The notes below the pieces were generated by a model that was not told where the DNA came from, did no database searches, and saw nothing but the letters and a program-made list of their open reading frames with translations. Positions 6,891-14,407 of a stretch of 44,984 nt of DNA are shown one piece after another. Position numbers and translations under genes: made by a program. The first letter of the stretch is position 1. Every line of letters starts with the position of its first letter. Where the stretch lies: contig DATIIH010000007.1 of assembly GCA_035479875.1 (NCBI GenBank), forward strand, positions 1 through 44,984. The letters are read 5' to 3'. Origin of the DNA: PMNU01 sp035479875 (lineage in GTDB: Bacteria; Patescibacteriota; Saccharimonadia; Saccharimonadales; UBA4665).

Positions 6891-7541
6891 TTAGCTTAAG
6901 AAGCTTTTGAGCGCGTCGAGGTCTTTAAGTATAAACGTCGATTGGCTGTAGCTGAGTATGCCGCGACGTTCAAGGGCGCCTAGTTCGCGGCCTACCGACT
7001 CGCGCGTGGTGCTAATCGAGCTAGCGATGTCCTGGTGGCGCAGCGGCACACGCAGTAGCGAGCCTTCGGGCGTTTTTTCGCCAAAACGGCGTTCCATGCT
7101 GAGCAGGAACGACACTAAGCGTTCGCGCACGGTGCGGTATTCGAGGTTTAAGATGCGCTCGGAATGTAGCCGATACATGTCGGTAACCATCTCAAGCAGC
7201 GGCAGGGCAGTCTGCGGATTATTGCGTATAAAGTCTATGAACTGGTCGCGGCTTATCTGTAACAGCTCAGTGGTCGCAAGCGCGGCGTACAAAATGTGGC
7301 GATCTTCGCCGGTTACGGCCCAGGTAAGGCCCAAGATTTCGCCGGGCTTGCGGATAATCAGCAGGTTTTCTTCGCCGTACTTGGTGATGTCGTAGGCTTT
7401 AACCAAACCGCTTAAGATATAAAAAACGCCCTGAGGCGGGCCGCCGGGGCGAATAATGAACTGACCTTTGCTGTACACATGGCGTGTACCCTGGTGGAAC
7501 AGGTTGATAAGCGCAGTACGTTCGCTGTCGTCGGTCAGCAT
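6891..7541 (-). CDS. Crp/Fnr-family transcription regulator
   Basis: 216 aa. The N-terminal 120 residues form a cyclic-nucleotide-binding beta roll (FIIRPGGPPQGVFYILSG, GEILG), followed by the long dimer helix and a C-terminal winged HTH with recognition segment HQDIASSISTTRESVGREL. There is no Fnr-type cysteine cluster, and the phosphate-binding RxA motif of cAMP receptors is not obvious, so the ligand is unknown. The ATG at 7541 lies 6 nt after a CATAAT -10 box, giving a leaderless transcript. It is divergent from the PH-like gene at 7748 across a 206-bp region that could hold operators. Confidence 0.88.
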   Translation of the reverse strand: MLTDDSERTALINLFHQGTRHVYSKGQFIIRPGGPPQGVFYILSGLVKAYDITKYGEENLLIIRKPGEILGLTWAVTGEDRHILYAALATTELLQISRDQFIDFIRNNPQTALPLLEMVTDMYRLHSERILNLEYRTVRERLVSFLLSMERRFGEKTPEGSLLRVPLRHQDIASSISTTRESVGRELGALERRGILSYSQSTFILKDLDALKSFLS

Positions 7542-7547
7542 ATGCGT

Positions 7548-7553
7548 ATTATG
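7548..7553 (-). promoter_or_regulatory. -10 box of the Crp/Fnr gene
   Basis: On the minus strand CATAAT (7553-7548) ends 6 nt before the ATG at 7541, so transcription should start at or near the start codon. The rest of the 206-bp divergent region is AT-rich, with GTGACA (about 7670) spaced 17 nt from TATATG as a possible promoter for the rightward gene. Confidence 0.45.
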
Positions 7554-7747
7554 GCATAGTTACTAGCTCTTTTCAAGAAATCAGACAAATGATGCCAGAA
7601 TTCGGTTGTGCCCTCTGCACCCCTGTTACCCTTATGCTTTCTTGACGTGATGAAAGTATCATTTTTTATGTGACAAAGATTACCGCTCCCCCTATATGAT
7701 TAAGTCTATTCTAAGAGTACCAACGTGGCGTTGGATAAGGAGGGCAA

Positions 7748-8320
7748 ATGACAACACTAGCTCAAGTGGAGGCACAGCTCAAGAAAATAGGCTGTAATTT
7801 TCGGTGGTGGGGCAGGCCGGAGATTCGCGAACTCGCCAAAATACTGATGCCCGACGAAATTATTGCCGGCTGCGTAAACGGCCGTTACGAGAATGGCTTT
7901 GCGCTTTTGTGCGCCACCAACCATCGACTGCTATTGATTGACCGCAAACCCATGTTCTTAAGCTTAGAAGATATCCGTTTTGACATGATTACCGAGATGG
8001 ACTTTAATGCCCGCCTGATGGATAGCACGGTGTTTATCATGACCCCCAACCGTAAGCTTAGCTTTAGCTGCTGGAACCGCGATCGGCTGCGAGAAATTAT
8101 GAACTTTACGCAGCGCCGAGTGATGGAAGTCCGCCAGCATTACATGGAGCGCCAGTTCCAAGCGCAGCAACCAGCGATTAATGCACAGATGGCCGCACCG
8201 ATGGTGGGCGGCATGATGATGCAGGGCGCTGGCGACACTGCTTATGGCATGGTGCCGATGAACCCGTACACCAAGACACCGATCCTTATGCGCCGGCGCC
8301 GATACCCAAAGTTCTATTAG
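7748..8320 (+). CDS. PH-like domain protein with Met/Gln-rich tail
   Basis: 190 aa. Residues 25-120 look like a bacterial PH (YokE/bPH-type) domain: ILMPDEIIAGCVNGRYENG, then FALLCATNHRLLLIDRKP and a strand-rich region ending FSCWNRDRL. The last 60 residues are rich in Met, Gln, Ala and Pro and are probably disordered, ending in a basic RRRRYPKFY. No signal peptide or membrane segment is present. The start follows a clear AAGGAGG at good spacing. It stands alone, divergent from the Crp/Fnr gene, and may be controlled by it. PH domains of this type often bind lipids or proteins; the role here is unknown. Confidence 0.6.
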   Translation: MTTLAQVEAQLKKIGCNFRWWGRPEIRELAKILMPDEIIAGCVNGRYENGFALLCATNHRLLLIDRKPMFLSLEDIRFDMITEMDFNARLMDSTVFIMTPNRKLSFSCWNRDRLREIMNFTQRRVMEVRQHYMERQFQAQQPAINAQMAAPMVGGMMMQGAGDTAYGMVPMNPYTKTPILMRRRRYPKFY

Positions 8321-8365
8321 GCCGCACAACAGCAGCGCAAGACAGGTATTTTTAGAAATGGGTAT

Positions 8366-8394
8366 TTGACCAGACGTCAATAATATGCTAGTGT
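8366..8394 (+). promoter_or_regulatory. Promoter of the 448-aa orphan gene
   Basis: TTGACC (8366-8371), 17-nt spacer ending in ATGC, TAGTGT (8389-8394). The same layout (TTGACN, spacer ending TATGC or similar, TARTRT-type -10) precedes the orphan genes at 10963 and 33559. Confidence 0.55.
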
Positions 8395-8418
8395 TTATGT
8401 AGAACATAGGCACTAGCC

Positions 8419-9765
8419 ATGGCAGAAACAAACAATCAACATCTACCGGTAGAACAGCAGGTTCCACAGCCAGGGGAACAGTCTTTGGGTCCGACGCAAC
8501 CTGGTGCGGAAGTGGTGTTGGCTATGGGCTCGACAGCCATGGTGGACGAAGCGTCGCTAGGCGATTCTGCGTTGCCCGAACATCTAACAACGCACCTATC
8601 AGCGCAAGAAGCCGCGCCGGCACGCACGGACGTCGCCGACCTAATTGCGCGCTCCCAGAATCGCGATCCCGACGCCCGCCGGGCGCTAAGGACCTACCTA
8701 GAGGATGCCGATGCCTCCGAGCTGCTAAGCAAGGATGTGGAATCTCTGTGGCGCGGAGAAGACGTTAGGCTTCTCGTGTACCGCAAGATTGCTCAAGCAA
8801 TGGTCGACGTCAAAACAGAAATGTGGACACGTCAAGAACGGCGGGAGCTCGATGCCGCTCAAGAGGCGCTCATAACCCGGGCGCTCGATTTTTTTGGTAT
8901 TGGCCAACACAAGGCCAAACTGCTTGCAGCTTGGAGAGAGCAGCTTGTCGCCAAATTTGACGACAATATGAGGCCGATCCGGGGTGAGATCGACACAAGA
9001 GCTGCGGCGAGGATGCGTAGCGCCCTCTATACTAATTTTACCAATATGGAGGCTATCCAACGCGCCGAGCCTGGCGCCGTTAAGCAGCTTCACGAAGACG
9101 ACGGAATATGTAATTTTTATAGTTACAACCCACGGGCATTGGTAAAGCAAGCACGAGAATCAGATGCTAGACCAGATCTTACGGTGCTACATTCCGCTTC
9201 GAATTGGAATCTGGCCGGCGGTGAGTATGGCGCCGACGATATGATGGATAGATTATATGGTTTCCGTGGCGATCGCATGCGGATACGCTTTAAGGAAGCG
9301 TCAGACCCCGACGAATTCCGCTATCGGCTCGAGCAAATCTCAAGCCAGCATGGCCCACTTAAAAAACTTATTCTATGGGGGCACATGAACAAGTACGGAG
9401 TGCAGTTAGTTAAGTCGACCCTTACTACTGACAATATTCGGGGTGATGAATCGAAGGGCGTACCACCCTTGTTGGACAATAGCATCATAGCCCCGGGCTG
9501 CAAAGTAGTGATCCGTGGTTGCGACGCTGGCGAAGAAGGCGGCGTCGGGCAGGCGATTGCCGACACAACACACGCCCGCGTCTTGGCTCCGGCCGGTAAG
9601 GTCATATACGTTTACAAGGGTAGGTTTGGGATCGGCACTAAGTTTGCCGGCCCGGAGGATAAAGCCTTGCCGGCTAAAGCGTACGGTCCAAACCGCATAG
9701 CGGCGGCGTTTGCGCGTTTGCGGACTCCTCGGAAGCCATCTCGCCTGATAGGCGCAACGGCCTAG
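8419..9765 (+). CDS. Orphan protein with a caspase/DUF4347-like His-Cys C-terminal domain
   Basis: 448 aa, no signal peptide or membrane segment. Residues 1-75 are low-complexity (Gln, Pro, Ala), and 75-250 are mostly charged helices. The C-terminal part (about 260-430) has the order seen in clan CD-like cysteine peptidases and DUF4347/CHAT-type domains: a hydrophobic strand ending in WGH (His322), a GVQL turn, a segment TTDNI, then CKVVIRGCDAGEEGG with Cys368, and a following ADTTHARVLAPAG strand. His322 and Cys368 would be the catalytic pair. This is recognition by pattern only. If right, it is a protease or an effector acting inside the cell or delivered to a host. It has its own promoter and a short leader without an SD site. 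Confidence 0.55.
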   Translation: MAETNNQHLPVEQQVPQPGEQSLGPTQPGAEVVLAMGSTAMVDEASLGDSALPEHLTTHLSAQEAAPARTDVADLIARSQNRDPDARRALRTYLEDADASELLSKDVESLWRGEDVRLLVYRKIAQAMVDVKTEMWTRQERRELDAAQEALITRALDFFGIGQHKAKLLAAWREQLVAKFDDNMRPIRGEIDTRAAARMRSALYTNFTNMEAIQRAEPGAVKQLHEDDGICNFYSYNPRALVKQARESDARPDLTVLHSASNWNLAGGEYGADDMMDRLYGFRGDRMRIRFKEASDPDEFRYRLEQISSQHGPLKKLILWGHMNKYGVQLVKSTLTTDNIRGDESKGVPPLLDNSIIAPGCKVVIRGCDAGEEGGVGQAIADTTHARVLAPAGKVIYVYKGRFGIGTKFAGPEDKALPAKAYGPNRIAAAFARLRTPRKPSRLIGATA

Positions 9766-9768
9766 TTA

Positions 9769-10851
9769 CTATACGTTAAAACGGAACTCGACCACGTCGT
9801 CGGGCTGCATAACGTATGTTTTGCCCTCAGTGCGCAGTTTGCCGGCGGCTTTGGCCGCTTGCTCACTGCCGGCGGCTATGAGATCTGGGTAGCTTACAAT
9901 CTCGGCGGCGATAAAGCCGCGCTCAAAGTCACCATGGATCACGCCGGCAGCCTGCGGCGCGGTAAAACCTCGCTTAATGGTCCAGGCGCGCACTTCTTTT
10001 TCGCCGGCGGTGAGGTAGCTTTGCAAGCCTAGCACTTCGTATGCGGTGTGGATGAGCTGCACTAGGCCGGATTCGGTTTGACCGTAGCTGGCGAGCATCT
10101 CGCTAGCGTCGGCTTCGTCTAAACTGCGTAGCTCACTTTCGAGCTGGGCGCAGACAAATAGTGCACGAGCTGGCGCCACAAGAGTGCGCAGCTCGTTTTT
10201 GCGATTGTCGTCTTGTAAGCCGGCTTCGTCGAGGTTAAATAAGTAAATGACTGGCTTAGCAGTGAGCAGAAATAGATCCTGCAGGTGTGTAAGGTCGAGG
10301 TCGCTGACGCTGCTCAGCGGCTGGTTGTCGTTTAGCAATTGTTGAGCGCGTTGCAGTGTCTCGACCTCGGCTTTGAGCTTGGGGTTAGCTTTGGCCTCTT
10401 TTTCGAGTTTAGGCAGGCGACGTTCCACGGTCTGAAGGTCGGCTAGCACCAGTTCGGTGTTAATTACGTCGATGTCTTTGCGCGGGTTGTGTTCGTTATC
10501 TACATGGATGACGTTGTCATCCTTAAACGCGCGCACTACTTGCACGATAGCGTTGCAGCTGCGGATGTGGCTCAAGAACTGGTTACCCAGACCTTCGCCT
10601 TGGCTAGCCCCAGCCACCAATCCGGCGATGTCTACAAATGTAACTGTAGCGGGCACAATTTTTTGCGTGTGGTACAACTCGCCCAACTTTTGCAGACGCG
10701 CGTCTGGTACCGGCACAATACCGGTGTTTGGTTCGATCGTAGCAAACGGATAATTAGCTGCCAAAATGTTGTTATTGGTAAGCGCGTTAAACAGGGTGGA
10801 CTTGCCAACGTTGGGCAGGCCAACGATGCCTATTTGCAATGATGAAGACAT
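9769..10851 (-). CDS. ychF: Redox-regulated ribosome-binding ATPase YchF
   Basis: 360-aa Obg-family P-loop protein. Walker A GLPNVGKS is at residues 11-18, the G3 region reads FVDIAGLVAGAS, and the base-recognition motif is the ATP-preferring NLDE rather than NKxD. The C-terminal TGS domain (ends YVMQPDDVVEFRFNV) is intact. It binds the ribosome and is near-universal in bacteria. The start codon lies 6 nt after TAAACT on the minus strand, so the mRNA may be leaderless. The gene is convergent with the 448-aa orphan; their stops are 3 nt apart. Confidence 0.95.
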   Translation of the reverse strand: MSSSLQIGIVGLPNVGKSTLFNALTNNNILAANYPFATIEPNTGIVPVPDARLQKLGELYHTQKIVPATVTFVDIAGLVAGASQGEGLGNQFLSHIRSCNAIVQVVRAFKDDNVIHVDNEHNPRKDIDVINTELVLADLQTVERRLPKLEKEAKANPKLKAEVETLQRAQQLLNDNQPLSSVSDLDLTHLQDLFLLTAKPVIYLFNLDEAGLQDDNRKNELRTLVAPARALFVCAQLESELRSLDEADASEMLASYGQTESGLVQLIHTAYEVLGLQSYLTAGEKEVRAWTIKRGFTAPQAAGVIHGDFERGFIAAEIVSYPDLIAAGSEQAAKAAGKLRTEGKTYVMQPDDVVEFRFNV

Positions 10852-10905
10852 GCCCCTAGTTTAACAGAGGCAGAGCATTTTATTAAGTTTGGTGGTCTAC
10901 TAATA

Positions 10906-10934
10906 TGGACAAATGCACAATATTATGCTAATGT
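10906..10934 (+). promoter_or_regulatory. Promoter of the 673-aa orphan gene
   Basis: TGGACA (10906-10911), 17-nt spacer ending ATGC, TAATGT (10929-10934). It belongs to the same promoter class as those at 8366 and 33497. The leader is about 25 nt with no clear SD site. Confidence 0.5.
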
Positions 10935-10962
10935 TTAAGTAGTTTAATAGAAAATAAACAAC

Positions 10963-12984
10963 ATGCACGGACCAGAACACGCCTTTCTCCACGACCAAAA
11001 TGCCGATCTCCACAGTACGCGCGCTTTCGGCACCGAGGGCGTGGCGCACGTCGTAGATTACCTAACCGCCAACAACGAGCGAGTACCAAACCAACCGGCT
11101 GATAGAATTGCGGCCTACGTAGGCTTTTTAGCCGATGAAGCGTATGTGAACGACGGCATCCTTACTGGTGATCGGCCAAGTATAGACAGGCAGATAAGTG
11201 CAACGTGCGTACAGCTAACACCTAATAACGCCGAGGCATATGTAAAGTTTCAAGTAAAGATTGCCCGCGAACAGGGAGCTGGGGGGGATGTAAACCTCGA
11301 GAGCATGGACGAAGGTCAGAAGATGGAGCTTTTGCGTACTGTGCGCAAGGATCAGGTAGCTCAGCTGGGGGCCTGGGCGGATGAGCTCAATAGCGACGAG
11401 ACGAATTACCCGGACTGGTTTAAATACTGGGCGTACAAGAACGTTACGGGTCTCACTGCCTTCAACCCGGCCGTCGGTAAGACGGGCCAGCCAAAGGGCT
11501 TCGAGGAGCGTAGCAAAGGTACATTTGCGCTTTTCCCCGAACTCCACCGCGATTCACTGTCTATCGTCTATCAAGCGATGGTGGAAAAGCTGGGCGGCAA
11601 GAAGATGGATATGGGGTATGAGGCCATGCGTGGGTTGCTTGATAGGACAAAGTTTAAGGAACTTTACGCAGAGGCCCAAAATTATGGATTTAAGATTACC
11701 GATGAGCTTAAGGCTATTACCACGGGCTCATGGACACACTTTCCGCGCAGTAACGAAGATGGCGCTGGGCAGGCACTATCTGCCGTTGTCCGAGCGTATC
11801 GAACGGGCTGGTGTACCGCTGGGGCTGCGACTGCTGCCACACAGTTAGCGGGCGGTGATTTTTATGTGTGGCGGTCGCATAATCCTGGCACTGATAAAGA
11901 GGATGTGCCACGTATAGCTGTCCGTATGCAGGATTGTCAAGTGGCTGAGGTTCGTGGCGTGAACCCACAGCAAGAGCTGGAACCTGAGTTAGTCGATACT
12001 GCCATAGAAATGATACGCGACCTGCCCGGTGGCGATACGTACTTCCAAAAGGCCGAAGATATGAAGCGTTTGACGGCCATTGAAAAGAGAGTGGCCGCCG
12101 ACCCCGACGTGGCACTTACAGCCGATGATGTGCGATTCTTGTATGAATTAGAGCGTGAGATTCAAGGCTTTGGTTACACAAAAGACCCCCGCATCGTCGA
12201 GATCCGTGCCCGTCGGGCCGATAAGGATAAGCCCGAGATTATCCGCGCTATGCCCGAGTCTATCCGTGCACAGCTTGCGCCAGCAGGTGCTGCATACAGA
12301 GCAGTAGCGGAGCGCCTATCTGCTGTTGGCGAGAGCGCTCTTGACGACGAAGCCCTGGCCCAATTATTTGACGAGAAGGACCAAGAGTGGCGAGCTAAGG
12401 GCGTATATGAGTATGTGACAGAAAGGCTGCTAAGAGACAACACGCATTTCGTTCTAACCGCAACGCCCAACGTAGAAGCGAGCGCGGCTGAGATTACGGG
12501 ACTGTCCGAGTACCTTCACACGCAGGTGCCTGCTAGAAAGTTAGTGGGGGCATCGTTTAGCCCCTCCTATAGTGAGGGTTACCATACAGACAGTGAGTTA
12601 TCGGGTAATCATGGCGAGGAGCCGGCTCGTTTTAGCCTAATTCCGCTCGAGCCGAACAAAGAATTGACTCAAAAAACGGTTACCCAGCAGATGGAAGTGT
12701 GGCGCGATCTTGCGGCCAACCAGCCGGGGCTGAACCTGAAGCCCCCCAGCGTTTTGGATACGCTTGCCTACTGGTACGGCCTGCGGGCTAGAGGCGATAG
12801 CCTGAATGACGACGCCGAAGCCGTTACGAGGCGTACCCTCGTGAGCCACTTTGACCTTGGGCCAAAGCTCCGCAATGATGGGCAAGTGGCCTTTCCGTAC
12901 TCCTATATCGAGCAAGGCGGCTATTCGCATCTACTGTATGCGCTTGCATATAAGAACGTTGATGGTCGGTTAGCTGTTGGATAA
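10963..12984 (+). CDS. Large orphan protein (673 aa) with a GWCTA / EVRGVNPQ domain
   Basis: No signal peptide or membrane segment; charged and helix-rich throughout. The central part (about residues 280-350) has a compact motif series: TGWCTAGAATAATQL, then GDFYVWRS, PRIAVRMQDCQVAEVRGV and NPQQELEPEL. I recall similar series from unannotated CPR proteins, and the order C, aromatic strand, P-x-I strand, RG-x-N resembles the PcfJ-like domain, but that link is weak. The C-terminal 180 residues contain TPNVEASAAEITGL and a GLRARGDSLNDD segment of unknown meaning. It has its own promoter of the orphan class. Function unknown. Confidence 0.6.
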   Translation: MHGPEHAFLHDQNADLHSTRAFGTEGVAHVVDYLTANNERVPNQPADRIAAYVGFLADEAYVNDGILTGDRPSIDRQISATCVQLTPNNAEAYVKFQVKIAREQGAGGDVNLESMDEGQKMELLRTVRKDQVAQLGAWADELNSDETNYPDWFKYWAYKNVTGLTAFNPAVGKTGQPKGFEERSKGTFALFPELHRDSLSIVYQAMVEKLGGKKMDMGYEAMRGLLDRTKFKELYAEAQNYGFKITDELKAITTGSWTHFPRSNEDGAGQALSAVVRAYRTGWCTAGAATAATQLAGGDFYVWRSHNPGTDKEDVPRIAVRMQDCQVAEVRGVNPQQELEPELVDTAIEMIRDLPGGDTYFQKAEDMKRLTAIEKRVAADPDVALTADDVRFLYELEREIQGFGYTKDPRIVEIRARRADKDKPEIIRAMPESIRAQLAPAGAAYRAVAERLSAVGESALDDEALAQLFDEKDQEWRAKGVYEYVTERLLRDNTHFVLTATPNVEASAAEITGLSEYLHTQVPARKLVGASFSPSYSEGYHTDSELSGNHGEEPARFSLIPLEPNKELTQKTVTQQMEVWRDLAANQPGLNLKPPSVLDTLAYWYGLRARGDSLNDDAEAVTRRTLVSHFDLGPKLRNDGQVAFPYSYIEQGGYSHLLYALAYKNVDGRLAVG

Positions 12985-13042
12985 TAGCTAGAGCGCAGTT
13001 TTGGCGAGGTTTAACATATCTCTCGGTAGGCATGTGTTGTGC

Positions 13043-13072
13043 TTGCGTAGCATTACACGCGGGGGCTACAAT
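13043..13072 (+). promoter_or_regulatory. Promoter of the oxidoreductase gene
   Basis: TTGCGT (13043-13048), 18-nt spacer, TACAAT (13067-13072), with a leader of about 15 nt that includes AAGGAAG before the ATG at 13095. Confidence 0.5.
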
Positions 13073-13094
13073 CGGAAAGTAACCAAGGAAGTAG

Positions 13095-13790
13095 ATGCGA
13101 GGTATGACCCTGACATTTGTAGGCTCCGAGCCGCAAGCGGGCGATGTGCGTTCGTTTAAGTTTAAGCCGGATCATCCCACCACGTGGGTGCCTGGGCAAT
13201 ATTTGCACCTCGTGTTGCCGCACGAGGGCGAGGACGATCGCGGGCACAAGCGCTGGTTTACCATTTCGGCAGCGCCCAGCGATGGCACACTGGCGATTTC
13301 GACCCGCATTGTGGCCGAGCATCCCAGCACGTTTAAACAGGCGCTGGCCGCGCTTAAGCCGGGCGATACGCTGGAGTGTGATGAGCTGGACGGTGACTTT
13401 GTACTTGGCGATCCAGCGCGCAACTATATTTTTGTGGCCGGGGGTATCGGCGTTACACCGTATCACTCAATACTTCGTGAAGCTGGGGTGCAGCACAACA
13501 TGCCGCACGCCACGCTCGTGTATGGTACGCGCGACAACAACATTCCGTTTAAGGCCGAGTTCGATGAGCTGCAACGGGCCAATCCTAATCTCAAGATCGA
13601 GTACGTTGTGGCGCCGGAAGCTATCGATAAAGATCGCCTGCAAAAGGCAATCGCTAGTGTGGACAAACCGATAGTGTACGTCTCTGGCCCGGAGCCAATG
13701 GTAGAAGTATTCGTCAAAGATTTAGAAGAGCTTGGCATGCCCAAGGACGACATTAAAACCGACTACTTCCCGGGGTACACTGTAATATAA
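13095..13790 (+). CDS. FNR-type FAD/NAD(P)H oxidoreductase
   Basis: 231 aa. The N-terminal beta barrel carries a flavin-binding strand KRWFTISAAPSDG (a variant of RxYS), followed by the pyridine-nucleotide domain with FVAGGIGVTPYHSIL, TLVYGTRDNN and the terminal VYVSGPEPMV. This is the ferredoxin-NADP reductase superfamily without an attached 2Fe-2S or globin domain, so it needs a separate electron partner, not seen here. The start at 13095 follows AAGGAAG; an alternative ATG at 13104 would be less well spaced. It lies just upstream of the pilus locus with its own promoter and is probably not part of it. Confidence 0.85.
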   Translation: MRGMTLTFVGSEPQAGDVRSFKFKPDHPTTWVPGQYLHLVLPHEGEDDRGHKRWFTISAAPSDGTLAISTRIVAEHPSTFKQALAALKPGDTLECDELDGDFVLGDPARNYIFVAGGIGVTPYHSILREAGVQHNMPHATLVYGTRDNNIPFKAEFDELQRANPNLKIEYVVAPEAIDKDRLQKAIASVDKPIVYVSGPEPMVEVFVKDLEELGMPKDDIKTDYFPGYTVI

Positions 13791-13812
13791 CCGAGAGCAC
13801 ACGGTTCGTCTA

Positions 13813-13842
13813 TTGGCTTGCAGCACCCGGGTAGGGTATAGT
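13813..13842 (+). promoter_or_regulatory. Promoter at the head of the pilus locus
   Basis: TTGGCT (13813-13818), 18-nt spacer, TATAGT (13837-13842), with a leader of about 12 nt to the ATG at 13862. Confidence 0.4.
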
Positions 13843-13861
13843 AAAAGCAAGCGTAATCACT

Positions 13862-14407
13862 ATGACTGAACAGGTGCATGTTGGATCAAATATGGGGAGT
13901 AAGCGTCCGTTCCCACTCCGGACTGTTCTAACAGTCGTGGGTGTCATTGTCGTTGCTTTGTTGCTCGGCGCGGGCGTGCGCTATTGGCAAACGCGTTCGC
14001 AGGGCAGTGTGCCGGTGGACCGCACCGATGCGGCGGTGCTCAAATCGCAAACCTTATCGATGGCCGGCGATTTTACCGGCGCCCAGGCCGTGGTTACTGA
14101 CGCGCTCAAACAAAAAGGGCTTTCCACCGACCAGAAATATCAGCTGTACTATTGTCAGGGTAATAATTATCAGAATCACGGCAATGTGCAGCAGGCTCTC
14201 GAGAGCTTTAAGAAAGCGGCGACCTACAAACAGACCCAGAGCTTGTACGAATCAATGGCTAGTCTGGCGCAGTCGCTGGGCGATAATCAGAGTGCCATAG
14301 TGTATTACAAAAAGGCGATTACCCTAATACCGTCCAACAAACCTACGGCCGCTGAGGATAAAGCTACAGACCAGCAGATTATCCAAGCCCTCGGAGGTAA
14401 ACCGTGA
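13862..14407 (+). CDS. Membrane-anchored TPR protein at the start of the pilus locus
   Basis: 181 aa. A basic N-terminus is followed by one membrane segment (residues about 20-40, LRTVLTVVGVIVVALLLGAG) and an outward-facing part with two to three tetratricopeptide-like repeats (YYCQGNNYQNHGNVQQALES, then a second YESMASLAQSLGDNQSAIVY). It overlaps the next gene by 4 nt, so it is co-translated with the exported protein. By position it could be a PilF-like assembly factor or a scaffold that holds the exported protein; neither is proven. Confidence 0.65.
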   Translation: MTEQVHVGSNMGSKRPFPLRTVLTVVGVIVVALLLGAGVRYWQTRSQGSVPVDRTDAAVLKSQTLSMAGDFTGAQAVVTDALKQKGLSTDQKYQLYYCQGNNYQNHGNVQQALESFKKAATYKQTQSLYESMASLAQSLGDNQSAIVYYKKAITLIPSNKPTAAEDKATDQQIIQALGGKP

